The notes under the pieces were generated by a model, which worked only from the letters and a program-made list of their open reading frames with translations, had not been told where the DNA came from and ran no database searches. This document shows positions 17,868 through 26,312 of a stretch of DNA of 64,000 bases, in pieces. Position 1 is the stretch's first letter. The number at the start of each line of letters is the position of its first letter. The DNA lies in NCBI GenBank assembly GCA_002083555.1, contig MSXN01000007.1, positions 294,609-358,608 of the forward strand, written 5' to 3'. The stretch comes from Nitrospira sp. ST-bin5 (lineage in GTDB: Bacteria; Nitrospirota; Nitrospiria; Nitrospirales; Nitrospiraceae). The translations under genes were made by a program, and so were the position numbers.

Positions 17868-18559
17868 GCGGATTGGTCTATGGGATCCTCTGGGTCCTGG
17901 TGCGAGCCTCCGCAGCGATATTGTTTCGGTACAAAGTGGAAGGGTCGTTGCCGCGGACCGGCGGAGTACTTATTGCGGCCAATCACGCCAGCTATGTCGA
18001 TATTCCGCTTCTAGGTTGCGGGATGAAGCGGCGGGCCTGGTATCTCGGACGCAATGATTTATTTCCGGTGCCGGTGCTGAACGGGATTTTGCAGCGGCTT
18101 GGCTGGATCCCTCTCCGTCCCGGTCGATTGGATCGCGAGGCCTTCGGGAAAGCGATCAGTCTGATTCAGGCCGGCAAGGTCGTGGTGATCTTTCCGGAAG
18201 GCGGACGCAGCCACGATGGCCATTTGCGGCAGCCGAAATCTGGCATCGGGGTGATCGTCTCGCAGACCGGTTGTTCGGTGGTGCCGGCCTATCTGAAAGG
18301 GACATTCGATGTCTTGCCGACCGGTGCCAGATGGCCGAGGTTTCGGCAAGTGACGGTGAAACTGGGAGAGCCGCTGACCTTCGAGAGTGGGCATCCCAAA
18401 GAACACGATAAGGCAGATGCCAAACGTTTTTACCAACTGGTCAGCCGCACGGTGATTACGCATATCGCCGCCCTCGGAAACGTTCCGCCTCCCATGGTGG
18501 GACACGAAGGCGAGCGAGTGTCACCGGAAGCAGCCGACTACCGGAGCTCGCAACGCTGA
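17864..18559 (+). CDS. plsC: 1-acyl-sn-glycerol-3-phosphate acyltransferase
   Basis: The 231-residue membrane-associated enzyme adds the second acyl chain to lysophosphatidic acid. It has a hydrophobic N-terminus, the catalytic NHASYVDIP box (NHx4D) and FPEGGRS (the second conserved block), plus the later VPAYLKGT. It starts with GTG overlapping the cmk stop by 4 nt, which points to translational coupling. Confidence 0.93.
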   Translation: MSGLVYGILWVLVRASAAILFRYKVEGSLPRTGGVLIAANHASYVDIPLLGCGMKRRAWYLGRNDLFPVPVLNGILQRLGWIPLRPGRLDREAFGKAISLIQAGKVVVIFPEGGRSHDGHLRQPKSGIGVIVSQTGCSVVPAYLKGTFDVLPTGARWPRFRQVTVKLGEPLTFESGHPKEHDKADAKRFYQLVSRTVITHIAALGNVPPPMVGHEGERVSPEAADYRSSQR

Positions 18560-18618
18560 GTGAGCCCGGTTTCTTCACTATCAGCACCCGGCCCATGCCG
18601 GAGGATTAGGATTCGTCC

Positions 18619-20328
18619 ATGAGTACCGCATCAACAGGGAATGAACCGAAGTTAGACCGCGCCGCGTTGGCCGCTCTCTATGAGGAGACCTTCCGCAATC
18701 TTGAGGAAGGCACGATTACCGAAGGCCGCGTGGTGGCATTGACGAAGGACAAAGTCGTCGTCGATATCGGCTACAAGTCCGAAGGCATGATCCCGAGTGA
18801 TCAATTTTCGCCGGATGATCTCCAGGCCCTCAAGGTTGGAGACAGCCTCCAGGTCTACATCGAAGAATGTGAAGATGACGACGGCAACTTGGTTCTGTCC
18901 AAGGAAAAAGCCGATAAGATGAAGATTTGGGAAGAGCTTGAAAAGCTCTTCAATGAGGAAAAGAGCATCGACGGGAAAATCATTTCGCGGATCAAGGGCG
19001 GCATGATGGTCGATATCGGTGTCAAGGCGTTTTTGCCGGGCTCGCAGATCGACTTGCACCCCGTGCGCGATTTGGACGGTCTCGTCGGCAAGACCTTCCC
19101 GCTGAAGATCATCAAGATCAACCATCGCCGCGGTAATGTGGTGGTATCCCGTCGAGTCCTCCTCGAGGAGACGCGTGACAAGAAGCGTCAGACAACGCTG
19201 GCGAATTTGAAGGAAGGCCAGCTGATTCAGGGGATGGTCAAGAACATCACCGATTACGGGGCGTTTATCGATCTCGGCGGAATCGACGGGTTGCTCCATA
19301 TTACGGATATGTCGTGGGGGCGTGTCGGCCATCCGTCGGAAATGTTCACCGTCGGCGATCGTGTGGAAGTCAACGTGTTGAAATACGATCGGGAGACCGG
19401 CCGTATCTCGCTCGGTCTGAAGCAGAAGTCCGCCGATCCCTGGACCAATGTGGCCGGGAAGTATCCGATCGGCACGCGGGTGCGCGGGCGGGTGGTGAGT
19501 TTGACGGATTACGGAGCGTTCATCGAGCTCGAACCGGGTGTCGAAGGATTGGTCCATGTGTCGGAAATGTCCTGGACTCATGAAGTGCGCCATCCGTCGC
19601 GTGTTGTGACCGTGGGCGATCAGGTCGAAGCTGCCGTGTTGAACGTGGATCCGGCCAGCCGGAAGATTTCGTTGGGCATGAAGCAGACGGCTCCCAATCC
19701 CTGGGATATGATCGAGAGCAAGTATCCGATCGGGACGAAGATCGAAGGGAAAGTGAAGAGCTTGACCGATTTTGGGGCCTTCATCGGACTGGAAGAGGGC
19801 ATCGATGGCTTGATCCATATCTCCGATATGTCTTGGACTAAGCACATCAAGCATCCGTCAGAGCTGTTCAAGAAAGCGCAGAAGGTCGATGCGGTGGTGT
19901 TGCGGATCGACAAAGAAAAAGAGCGGCTGTCACTAGGGTTCAAACAGCTCTCACGCGATCCGTGGGACGATGAGATCCCGGCGCGCTACCATGTTGGCGA
20001 TTCGGTGACCGGGAAGGTGAGCAAGGTAGCCGACTTTGGAATCTTCATCGAGCTGGAAGGCGGAGTCGAAGGGTTGATTCACATCAGCGAAGCCGGACTG
20101 GATGGTGCGGCGAAGCTCGAAGAGAAGTTTAAGCTGTTAGATGACGTGGCAGCGAAGATTATCAAGGTCGATCGCGAAGAGCGGAAGATTGCGCTCAGCT
20201 TGCGCGAACATCAATCCGACTCCGACCGCCGACAGGTCGATGAATATCATTCAACGCAGGGCGCGCTCGATCAAAGCCTTGGACGCGCCGCGAAGCAGAG
20301 CCGTAAAAAGTCGCAGGCGGAAGACTAA
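18619..20328 (+). CDS. rpsA: 30S ribosomal protein S1
   Basis: The 569-residue protein consists of six S1 RNA-binding repeats, starting at about 35, 118, 203, 288, 375 and 460. Repeats 3-6 share the pattern TDYGAFI[DE]L, G[LV][IV]H[IV]S[ED]MSW and ISLG[LM]KQ. S1 delivers mRNAs to the 30S subunit. A short non-repeat tail follows. It is placed, as in many bacteria, after cmk and upstream of ihfB. AGGATTCGTCC before the ATG gives a well-spaced ribosome site. Confidence 0.97.
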   Translation: MSTASTGNEPKLDRAALAALYEETFRNLEEGTITEGRVVALTKDKVVVDIGYKSEGMIPSDQFSPDDLQALKVGDSLQVYIEECEDDDGNLVLSKEKADKMKIWEELEKLFNEEKSIDGKIISRIKGGMMVDIGVKAFLPGSQIDLHPVRDLDGLVGKTFPLKIIKINHRRGNVVVSRRVLLEETRDKKRQTTLANLKEGQLIQGMVKNITDYGAFIDLGGIDGLLHITDMSWGRVGHPSEMFTVGDRVEVNVLKYDRETGRISLGLKQKSADPWTNVAGKYPIGTRVRGRVVSLTDYGAFIELEPGVEGLVHVSEMSWTHEVRHPSRVVTVGDQVEAAVLNVDPASRKISLGMKQTAPNPWDMIESKYPIGTKIEGKVKSLTDFGAFIGLEEGIDGLIHISDMSWTKHIKHPSELFKKAQKVDAVVLRIDKEKERLSLGFKQLSRDPWDDEIPARYHVGDSVTGKVSKVADFGIFIELEGGVEGLIHISEAGLDGAAKLEEKFKLLDDVAAKIIKVDREERKIALSLREHQSDSDRRQVDEYHSTQGALDQSLGRAAKQSRKKSQAED

Positions 20329-20367
20329 TGCGGGGCCACTGGTTGTCTCACACATACATGAGTCATC

Positions 20368-21267
20368 ATGGCTGACGACCAACCGATAGAACGCAGTCCC
20401 AAACGCTCCCTGCTGCGCAAGATTCTTTGGGTCGTGGGGGGTGGTTTGGGGTTGCTGTTCTTGGTCAATGTATTGTTGCCTGACCTTGATCTCTCCGGCG
20501 AGGATCGCATTGCGCTGATCCGCATCGAGGGCGTCATACTTGACGCCCAGGAAACGCTCGGCGAACTGAAGAAATTCAGCGAGAATCCCTCCGTCAAAGC
20601 GATCGTTCTTCGGATCGATAGTCCGGGCGGAGGGGTGGTCCCCTCGCAAGAGATTTACGATGCGGTGCGTCGGGTGCGGACCAAGAGCAACAAAGCCGTG
20701 ATTGCGTCAATGGGGAGCGTCGCGGCGTCGGGCGGCTATTATATTGCCGCCGCGACCGATCGTATCGTGGCGAACCCCGGGACTTTGACCGGAAGTATCG
20801 GGGTGATCATGGAGATGGCCAATGTCGAAGGCCTTCTCCAGAAGATCGGCGTCGAGGGCGTCGTTGTAAAAAGCGGGAAGTACAAAGATGTCGGTTCTCC
20901 GCTGAGAAAGATGAGCGATGAAGAACGGGGGTTGCTGCAAACCGTTATGGACGATGTGCATAAGCAGTTCATTGAAGCCGTCGCCGAAGGTCGCTCGCTT
21001 GAAGTGCCGGAAGTTCAGGCACTGGCCGATGGCCGGATTTTTACCGGCCGGCAGGCGAAAGCCGCGAAGCTGGTGGATGAGCTTGGTAACCTGGACGATG
21101 CGATTCAGTTGGCGGCGGATGTCGTGGGGATCGAAGGTGAGCCGAAAGTCATTGAACAGCGCCGTCGGTTTTCGATTCGCGAGCTGCTGGAGTCGAAGCT
21201 CTCATCGGTCTTGCCCAAGTTCGATTTCCATTCAGGGGTGAATCTGAAATATCTCATGGCCTATTAA
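20368..21267 (+). CDS. sppA: Signal peptide peptidase SppA (short form)
   Basis: The 299-residue membrane serine protease degrades cleaved signal peptides. One TM helix (about 17-38) anchors it. The Ser/Lys dyad is visible: S121 in VAASGGYY and K168 in VVVKSGKYKD. DSPGGGVVPS (84-93) and TGSIGVIM (141-148) are also typical. It is the one-domain form, about half the length of E. coli SppA. It lies between rpsA and ihfB. Confidence 0.95.
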   Translation: MADDQPIERSPKRSLLRKILWVVGGGLGLLFLVNVLLPDLDLSGEDRIALIRIEGVILDAQETLGELKKFSENPSVKAIVLRIDSPGGGVVPSQEIYDAVRRVRTKSNKAVIASMGSVAASGGYYIAAATDRIVANPGTLTGSIGVIMEMANVEGLLQKIGVEGVVVKSGKYKDVGSPLRKMSDEERGLLQTVMDDVHKQFIEAVAEGRSLEVPEVQALADGRIFTGRQAKAAKLVDELGNLDDAIQLAADVVGIEGEPKVIEQRRRFSIRELLESKLSSVLPKFDFHSGVNLKYLMAY

Positions 21268-21326
21268 TCGCGCGGCAATGGCGTGCAACGGCACTTGTCC
21301 ATCAACGGGGCGAAAGGGGGGCGGAC

Positions 21327-21605
21327 ATGACGAAAGCGCAGATCATCGAGCAGATGTCGGAGAAAGTCACTACATTGACCAAACGGCAAGCCGAAGTCGT
21401 CGTGAATACCATTTTTGATTGTATTCGAGACTCCCTGAAGAACGGGGATAAGACTGAGATACGCGGTTTCGGAAGTTTTCGTTTGCGTGCGCGGCGCATG
21501 AAAGAAGGGCGCAATCCGAAGACCGGTGCGACTGTCGCGGTGCCCGCGAAACGCGTGCCGTTTTTTAAGGCCGGCAAAGAACTCAAAGAGTTACTGAACC
21601 AATAG
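21327..21605 (+). CDS. ihfB: Integration host factor / HU-family DNA-binding protein
   Basis: The 92-residue nucleoid protein bends DNA as a dimer. It has the family start MTKAQIIEQMSEKV, the GFGSF turn, and the arm RNPKTGATVAVPAKRVPFFKAGKELK. Proximity to rpsA favours the IHF beta name over HU, but sequence alone does not decide between them. Confidence 0.9.
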   Translation: MTKAQIIEQMSEKVTTLTKRQAEVVVNTIFDCIRDSLKNGDKTEIRGFGSFRLRARRMKEGRNPKTGATVAVPAKRVPFFKAGKELKELLNQ

Positions 21606-21624
21606 CGAGTGAGAAGGAGTTCCC

Positions 21625-22626
21625 ATGTCATCCTCAGATTCTGCTGAGTCTTCCGGTACGGAGATTCGCTGGACCGATGGTGCGCTGAAGCGCATGGAAC
21701 GCGCTCCGGTCTTTCTTCGCGGCATGGTCCGTCGATTAGCTGAAAAAAAAGCCCGGGAACTCGGCTACGAGGAGATCGACGAAGTCAAACTGGACCAATT
21801 CAAGGGCCAGATGATGGGGTCGATGGGTGGCGCCACCGGTATGGCTTCGGCGGCTGAGGCTATGGAGAAAGGGCAGTTGCCCTGGACTGCTGCCGCCAAA
21901 GCGCGGCTCGATGCGGTGCCCGAGTTCATGCGCGGGATGATCAAGCAGATTGCGGAAGAGATGGCTCGCGAAGGCGGGCATATGGAAGTCAATATCGATT
22001 TGCTCGATCGAGTCGAATCGATGGCCGATGCCCGTGAGCGGGAGTTGCCCCCGCTGACTTGGAGCGATGGCGCGTTGGCGCTTCTGCAGATGAAGATCAA
22101 AGATTCGCCGCCGATCGCTCTGGAATTTGTCAGTGACATGATTCGGCACGATACGGAAGAGGTGGCCCGAGAAAAAGGGTTCACGACCATCGATGAAACG
22201 AATGTCGTGCAACTGTGGGAGGCGCCCCAGCAGAAAGTGGCGTGGTCGGATGAGGCGTGGAAGCGACTCCAGACCTCGCCTGATTTCGTCAGGAGTGGCA
22301 TTCGCAAGGCGGCGGAACGTCGCGCCAGGAAGCTGGGCTTGTCCGAGATCGACTCGGATTCCCTGACGACGTTTCGCAATCAGGCGATGATGAAAGCGGT
22401 GAAACGCATTCGATCGTTCGGCTACAACGAGTTGACGTTTGACGCATTTGATACGGCGTTGACCAAGACGAAGCGGCTTCAGGGGAACGATCAGGCTGAA
22501 AAACGTTTACAGGAAATCCGCGGGCATTTTTCCGATCCCAACGCGAAAAAGCCTGAGGGGGGCACGCTTGGGGCCGATCTCATGGGTCGGTTCCGCAGGT
22601 ATCTCAAGGGCGAAGGGGCGCTCTAG
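21625..22626 (+). CDS. Protein with four tandem PCP_red domains
   Basis: Function is unknown. The 333-residue soluble protein is made almost wholly of four related 45-residue units at about 14-58, 85-129, 144-197 and 205-252. Each begins [RPTA]WxxxAxxxL and continues Px[FLI] then a basic or acidic helix such as RxxAExxARExG. Unit three carries an insertion. These match the PCP_red domain of protochlorophyllide reductase subunit B. There is no zinc ribbon, unlike its relative at 6596. Spacing of 19 nt after ihfB with GAGAAGGAG before the ATG suggests the last gene of the rpsA transcript. Confidence 0.8.
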   Translation: MSSSDSAESSGTEIRWTDGALKRMERAPVFLRGMVRRLAEKKARELGYEEIDEVKLDQFKGQMMGSMGGATGMASAAEAMEKGQLPWTAAAKARLDAVPEFMRGMIKQIAEEMAREGGHMEVNIDLLDRVESMADARERELPPLTWSDGALALLQMKIKDSPPIALEFVSDMIRHDTEEVAREKGFTTIDETNVVQLWEAPQQKVAWSDEAWKRLQTSPDFVRSGIRKAAERRARKLGLSEIDSDSLTTFRNQAMMKAVKRIRSFGYNELTFDAFDTALTKTKRLQGNDQAEKRLQEIRGHFSDPNAKKPEGGTLGADLMGRFRRYLKGEGAL

Positions 22627-22737
22627 CGCTCCTGCAGCCTTTGTCAATATTCATTGTACACCATACTAGTCACACGCATACATCCCCACTGCCTTTTGTG
22701 TCAGCGAGCAACGTCACTACGCCTGAAAAGTGAGAAT

Positions 22738-22765
22738 CCCCGGAATCGCGTGAGTGATTCCGGGG
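22738..22765 (-). terminator. Hairpin ending the minus-strand 106-aa gene
   Basis: A 10-bp perfect stem (CCCCGGAATC and GATTCCGGGG) with an 8-nt loop lies 14 nt past the stop of the minus-strand gene. On that strand it is followed by ATTCTCACTTTTC, a weak T tail. It could also stop plus-strand transcription arriving from 22626. Confidence 0.65.
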
Positions 22766-22779
22766 GAGAAGTCTCTTGG

Positions 22780-23100
22780 CTAGATCGCGCCGACCGCTTG
22801 CGGCCAGAACTTGTGACGGATCTGCGGAAGCGGTTCGTTGTCGAAATTCGGAATATCGTACAGGCATCGATCAATCGTTGCCACTTCATCTTCTGTCAAA
22901 TCGAGGGAGACCTTCTTCTTCCAGAACTGATCGAGGGTGAAGTAGTCCGCCGATTGCGGCTTCTCCGCGAGTAACGTCTTCATCTTCTGGAAGCCCTCGG
23001 TATCGACGCCACCGATGCGGCCTTTGTTTCGGTCGTGACACCAGCTCAGGACCTCCGCGATCCCGTACATGGTGATGTCCACTTTCACGTGTTTACTCAT
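22780..23100 (-). CDS. Conserved-looking hypothetical protein, 106 aa
   Basis: The family is not recognised. The 106-residue soluble protein starts MSKHVKVDITMYG and has an acidic and aromatic middle (ADYFTLDQFWKKKV). It looks real: GAGGAGG stands 5 nt before the ATG, a good promoter lies upstream (23125-23154) and a hairpin follows the stop. The opposite-strand frame at 22654-22974 lacks such signals. Confidence 0.75.
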   Translation of the reverse strand: MSKHVKVDITMYGIAEVLSWCHDRNKGRIGGVDTEGFQKMKTLLAEKPQSADYFTLDQFWKKKVSLDLTEDEVATIDRCLYDIPNFDNEPLPQIRHKFWPQAVGAI

Positions 23101-23124
23101 TGCATCCTCCTCAAAGTGAGCCCC

Positions 23125-23154
23125 ATTCTAGCGCAAGTCTCGTGACATCAACAA
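23125..23154 (-). promoter_or_regulatory. Promoter candidate for the 106-aa gene
   Basis: On the minus strand TTGTTG (23154-23149) and TAGAAT (23130-23125) are spaced by 18 nt, about 25 nt upstream of the ATG at 23100. An overlapping TTGATG with 15-nt spacing is an alternative -35. Confidence 0.55.
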
Positions 23155-23190
23155 GGCTGATTCTTACCACAAAAGAAGAAATCAGGTTGA

Positions 23191-23220
23191 TTGCATGGTG
23201 AAACACGCCCTCTGTATACT
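23191..23220 (+). promoter_or_regulatory. Promoter candidate for the FG-GAP gene
   Basis: TTGCAT (23191-23196) and TATACT (23215-23220) are spaced by 18 nt. The leader to the GTG at 23305 would be about 78 nt and contains the hairpin at 23267-23286. Confidence 0.5.
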
Positions 23221-23266
23221 CCGGCGGCACCACGCGTTCGTTGCATAGGGCAATAGGGCGTGAATC

Positions 23267-23286
23267 AATAGGCCGATAGGCCTATT
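23267..23286 (+). promoter_or_regulatory. Leader hairpin before the FG-GAP gene
   Basis: A perfect 8-bp stem (AATAGGCC and GGCCTATT) closes the stable-type loop GATA, 7 nt before the AGAGGGA ribosome site. It could modulate translation or mRNA stability. No riboswitch family is recognised. Confidence 0.45.
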
Positions 23287-23304
23287 CTTGCGAAGAGGGA
23301 AGTC

Positions 23305-24507
23305 GTGAAGCTTGTCTCGCCTCGTCCCGCTCATCGAGCGGTTGACGCCATGAAAGTCGCCCTGTGCTGGCTCTTGGCTATCGGGATGTGGTCCTGCACC
23401 AAGGCCGATCCATACCAACCGCCCGATCTGTTTTACTACTACGCGAGCTATAAAGTCGGGAAGAACCCCACCACGATTACGACCGGCGATTTCAATCACG
23501 ATACGTTTACGGATCTCATCACAACCAATATATCCAGTAACACCCTCTCGATCCTGCTGGGCAATGGTGATGGAAGTTTTAGCGACCAAACCCAAATCAA
23601 AGTGTGCGTCGAGCCACGGACTTTGGTTATGGCGGACTTTAACCACGACACACATGCGGACATCGTGCTGGCCTGCTCGGGAGGCGATGAAATCGCATTT
23701 CTCATGGGCCGAGGAAACGGCAAGTATGAAGAGGGACCGCACTACCCTGTCCATCGAACGCCCGTGGCCCTCGCCACCGAAGATCTGAATGGTGACGGCC
23801 ACCCTGACGTCGTTGTTGCGTTACGAAACGATAAGATCCAAGTTTTTCTTGGAACCGGAACCCCGGAATTTCACCATGGGGCGCACTATACCTATGGTGA
23901 TACGCCTACGTCTGTGGCGCTGTCGGATCTCAACGGCGATGGGAAGATCGACATGGTTGTCACCAACGGCGGACCCATGTCCAATGCCGTCTCGATCTGG
24001 CTGGGCAACGGAGACGGGACGTTTCGCGACCCTAAAGACTATCGGACCGGCAAACGTCCGCTCTCCGCAACGTTTGCCGACTTTAATAACGATCGCCACC
24101 GCGACCTGCTCGTGATCAATGGAGAGCGAGATAGCTTCACGACATACCTCGGCAATGGCACTGGCACATTTTTGCCGGGGAAAGACTCAGGCGCTGATGC
24201 TGGTCCTATTGCAGGCGTCACGCGTGATTTCGACGGCGACCGACTCCTCGATGTTGCCATTGCGAATTTGCAGTCCAATGATCTGTCGATTCTCTTCGGT
24301 AAGGGTGACGGAACCTTTCGCTATCCACCCAGGAACTATCCTACAAAGGCGGGCCCGTTTGCACTGGCGACATTCTGGGTAACCACCAATGCCGTCGAAG
24401 AGCCGGGATTGGTAACGGCCGACAATGGAAATGGGACAGTTTCAATTTTTCTCCATCGCGGGCTGAAGGCGGTAAAGCCAGCGCCAATCGCTTCAAATGA
24501 GCGCTAA
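23305..24507 (+). CDS. FG-GAP/VCBS repeat protein, probably exported lipoprotein
   Basis: This protein of about 400 residues has a hydrophobic export segment (MKVALCWLLAIGMWSC) and then seven-bladed beta-propeller repeats. At least six Ca-binding D-x-[ND]-x-D loops are seen: GDFNHDTFTD, ADFNHDTHAD, EDLNGDGHPD, SDLNGDGKID, ADFNNDRHRD, RDFDGDRLLD. Many are followed by a LGNGDGSF-like strand. The Cys after the hydrophobic run may be lipidated, though MWSC is a weak lipobox. GTG at 23305 has a good AGAGGGA; the ATG at 23350 begins exactly at the signal segment. A surface adhesion or sensing role is typical, but the target is unknown. Confidence 0.8.
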   Translation: MKLVSPRPAHRAVDAMKVALCWLLAIGMWSCTKADPYQPPDLFYYYASYKVGKNPTTITTGDFNHDTFTDLITTNISSNTLSILLGNGDGSFSDQTQIKVCVEPRTLVMADFNHDTHADIVLACSGGDEIAFLMGRGNGKYEEGPHYPVHRTPVALATEDLNGDGHPDVVVALRNDKIQVFLGTGTPEFHHGAHYTYGDTPTSVALSDLNGDGKIDMVVTNGGPMSNAVSIWLGNGDGTFRDPKDYRTGKRPLSATFADFNNDRHRDLLVINGERDSFTTYLGNGTGTFLPGKDSGADAGPIAGVTRDFDGDRLLDVAIANLQSNDLSILFGKGDGTFRYPPRNYPTKAGPFALATFWVTTNAVEEPGLVTADNGNGTVSIFLHRGLKAVKPAPIASNER

Positions 24508-24539
24508 CTCCTCCGCGAGGCGCGCAATACCGGCACTTC

Positions 24540-24568
24540 TTGACAGGTCTTGGACCCTCCGTTAGAGT
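24540..24568 (+). promoter_or_regulatory. Promoter for the 69-aa membrane protein
   Basis: A perfect TTGACA (24540-24545) and TAGAGT (24563-24568) are spaced by 17 nt, with the start codon about 48 nt downstream. Confidence 0.65.
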
Positions 24569-24615
24569 GGCCGACAGGTGTGAGTCCGTGACACATTGTT
24601 GTCCGTGTGAGTGTA

Positions 24616-24822
24616 ATGCCCCTGAGAACATTTACCTGGTGGTTTGCAATGGGTTCAGTCCTGACCCTTGCTGTCCTCATGGTGCAGGGGGGGATACGCG
24701 ATCTGTTGGAAGGCACCCAGCCTGCTTCAGGCGCCACCGCAGTAGTCTCCTTCGGCACAACCATTCTTGGTGGAGGCCTTCTGGCCGGATGCTTAGCGGT
24801 TGTTCTCAATCGAATTCGGTAA
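24616..24822 (+). CDS. Small two-helix membrane protein, unknown
   Basis: The product of about 68 residues (from MPLRTFTWWFAM) has two hydrophobic helices separated by a polar loop, RDLLEGTQPAS. The second is Gly-rich (SFGTTILGGGLLAG). A GTG at 24607 is an alternative start. A good promoter directly upstream supports expression. The family is not recognised. Confidence 0.5.
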   Translation: MPLRTFTWWFAMGSVLTLAVLMVQGGIRDLLEGTQPASGATAVVSFGTTILGGGLLAGCLAVVLNRIR

Positions 24823-24843
24823 TGATCCCATAGACGCGATGGT

Positions 24844-25032
24844 ATGCGTTGCTTGAAATGCAAAGGGTTTATGATGGTCGAGCGTCACTATACGCTCATG
24901 AATCGGCGGCTCTTTGCGCGCTGTCTGAACTGCGGATTCTGGATTGATCTCGCGGATGTCCTGCGGTTCTTTCATAAGGTGATTGATAGCGGTGTTCGTG
25001 GCGGGAAAGTGCGGGAATCATACCCGCTGTAA
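24844..25032 (+). CDS. Small zinc-ribbon protein, 62 aa
   Basis: The protein carries CLKC near the N-terminus and CLNC after 21 residues, a treble-clef or zinc-ribbon pattern. Between them lies MMVERHYTLMNRRLFAR. The rest is short and helical. It resembles the tiny protein at 55765-55917 (TCDKC ... ACLNC), so the two may belong to one family. It follows the small membrane protein by 21 nt. Function is unknown; protein or nucleic acid contact is the usual role of such ribbons. Confidence 0.65.
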   Translation: MRCLKCKGFMMVERHYTLMNRRLFARCLNCGFWIDLADVLRFFHKVIDSGVRGGKVRESYPL

Positions 25033-25074
25033 CTATGTCCCTGCAGCTCACCGTCCTGGTTAAGGAGCACCTCA

Positions 25075-25965
25075 TTGATCAAGTCATTGGCCCTCACGTC
25101 AACGGTTCTGGCTGCGGTATTCGGAACCTTGGTCTTGGGAAGTCCTCTCGACGCCCAGGCCGAGTACAGCCATAAACATAAGCGCCAGGTTCGGGCTGTG
25201 AGTACATCGGGCGACCGCCTTCCTTGGCGAGTGGCTCCCGCTCATAGCATTTTCATGAAAGAGCTTCGATCTGGCCGCGTGCTCTATCAGCATGAATCCC
25301 TCAAGCGACTCTCGCCCGCAAGCCTCACGAAAATCATGTCCGCGCTGGTGATTTTGGAGAAGGGGAAGCTGGATGATCAGGCGACCATCAGTCGCAATGC
25401 CGCGCGGGCGCCCAAAACGCATCTTCGGCTCCGTCCAGGTGAAGTGTTCAAACTCGAGGACTTGCTCAAAGCGATGCTGATCGTGTCTGCCAATGACGCC
25501 TGTCTGGCCGCGGTGGAACATGTCGGCGGCGATGAAGAGCAGTTTGTCATGCTCATGAACGCGAAAGCTGCCGCACTTGGGTTGACCGATACCCACTTCA
25601 GCAACGGCTGTGGATTCGATGGTCCTGAGCACTATTCAACGGCCGAGGATCTGGCGAAGCTCAGTGAGGTCGCGCTACAGAATCCGATCTTCCGTGCGCT
25701 CGTGCGCGAGGAGCGTGAGATTATCACCCCGATTAGTGGTCACCGTGCGTATGTTTTACACAGCACCAATCGGCTGTTAGGGCGCATCCCCGGCGTGGAA
25801 GGCGTCAAAACCGGGTTCACCTCAAAAGCGGGGCGGTGCCTCATTGCTAAAGTTTCGCAGAACGGCAGCGATTTGTTGGTCGTGATCTTAAACTCAAATC
25901 GCCGTTGGAATACTGCTGTCAGCTTGATTGATTTCGGGCTAAAATCGACCGCGACAATGCAGTGA
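25075..25965 (+). CDS. dacF: D-alanyl-D-alanine carboxypeptidase (DacF/PBP5 type)
   Basis: The 296-residue exported serine peptidase trims the terminal D-Ala from peptidoglycan stem peptides. A signal peptide covers about 1-29 (cut near AQA). The active-site set is complete: SLTK (83-86), SAN (138-140) and KTG (245-247). The C-terminal membrane anchor domain of E. coli PBP5 is absent. The start is TTG at 25075, fixed by AAGGAG 7 nt upstream. Confidence 0.93.
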   Translation: MIKSLALTSTVLAAVFGTLVLGSPLDAQAEYSHKHKRQVRAVSTSGDRLPWRVAPAHSIFMKELRSGRVLYQHESLKRLSPASLTKIMSALVILEKGKLDDQATISRNAARAPKTHLRLRPGEVFKLEDLLKAMLIVSANDACLAAVEHVGGDEEQFVMLMNAKAAALGLTDTHFSNGCGFDGPEHYSTAEDLAKLSEVALQNPIFRALVREEREIITPISGHRAYVLHSTNRLLGRIPGVEGVKTGFTSKAGRCLIAKVSQNGSDLLVVILNSNRRWNTAVSLIDFGLKSTATMQ

Positions 25966-26312
25966 GTCCCCGTTCATTGTTCTCGTCTGTAAGCACTCTT
26001 CAGCCCACCTTTATTCGAACGTCGTCAAGCTCATCTTTCATGCGGATGGTGCTGCGGCATACGTGACGGGTACGGCGAGGGCCCCTTGCCTAGATGCCAT
26101 CCCCCCATCGTGGCGTCCTCCCCAGGCTGGTCGATGTCAGTACTTTCCGGTTTGGGCTTGATCGAGGCCATCGTCCTGATTCGACCTCATGATTCAATTG
26201 GGGCTTCGCCCAGCAGCGGGCAATACTCCGTGCTGCTACACAGCTCAAGAGCAAGAAAGCGGTGGGCTTGTGAAGAGATGCGCGTGGAGGCAGTCGCTAC
26301 ACATTGCGAAGT
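25966..26312. other. Intergenic stretch, 347 bp, no supported gene
   Basis: It lies between two convergent genes. A 76-codon plus-strand frame (26086-26316) has low-complexity sequence and no ribosome site, and looks like chance. A small GC-rich palindrome (GGGCTTCGCCC) is present near 26204. No terminator with a T run was found. Confidence 0.5.

Noticed and set aside
22654..22974. Plus-strand 106-codon frame opposite the minus-strand gene at 22780-23100
   Set aside because: The minus-strand gene has a promoter, a GAGGAGG site and a terminator hairpin; the plus frame runs through that hairpin and has none.
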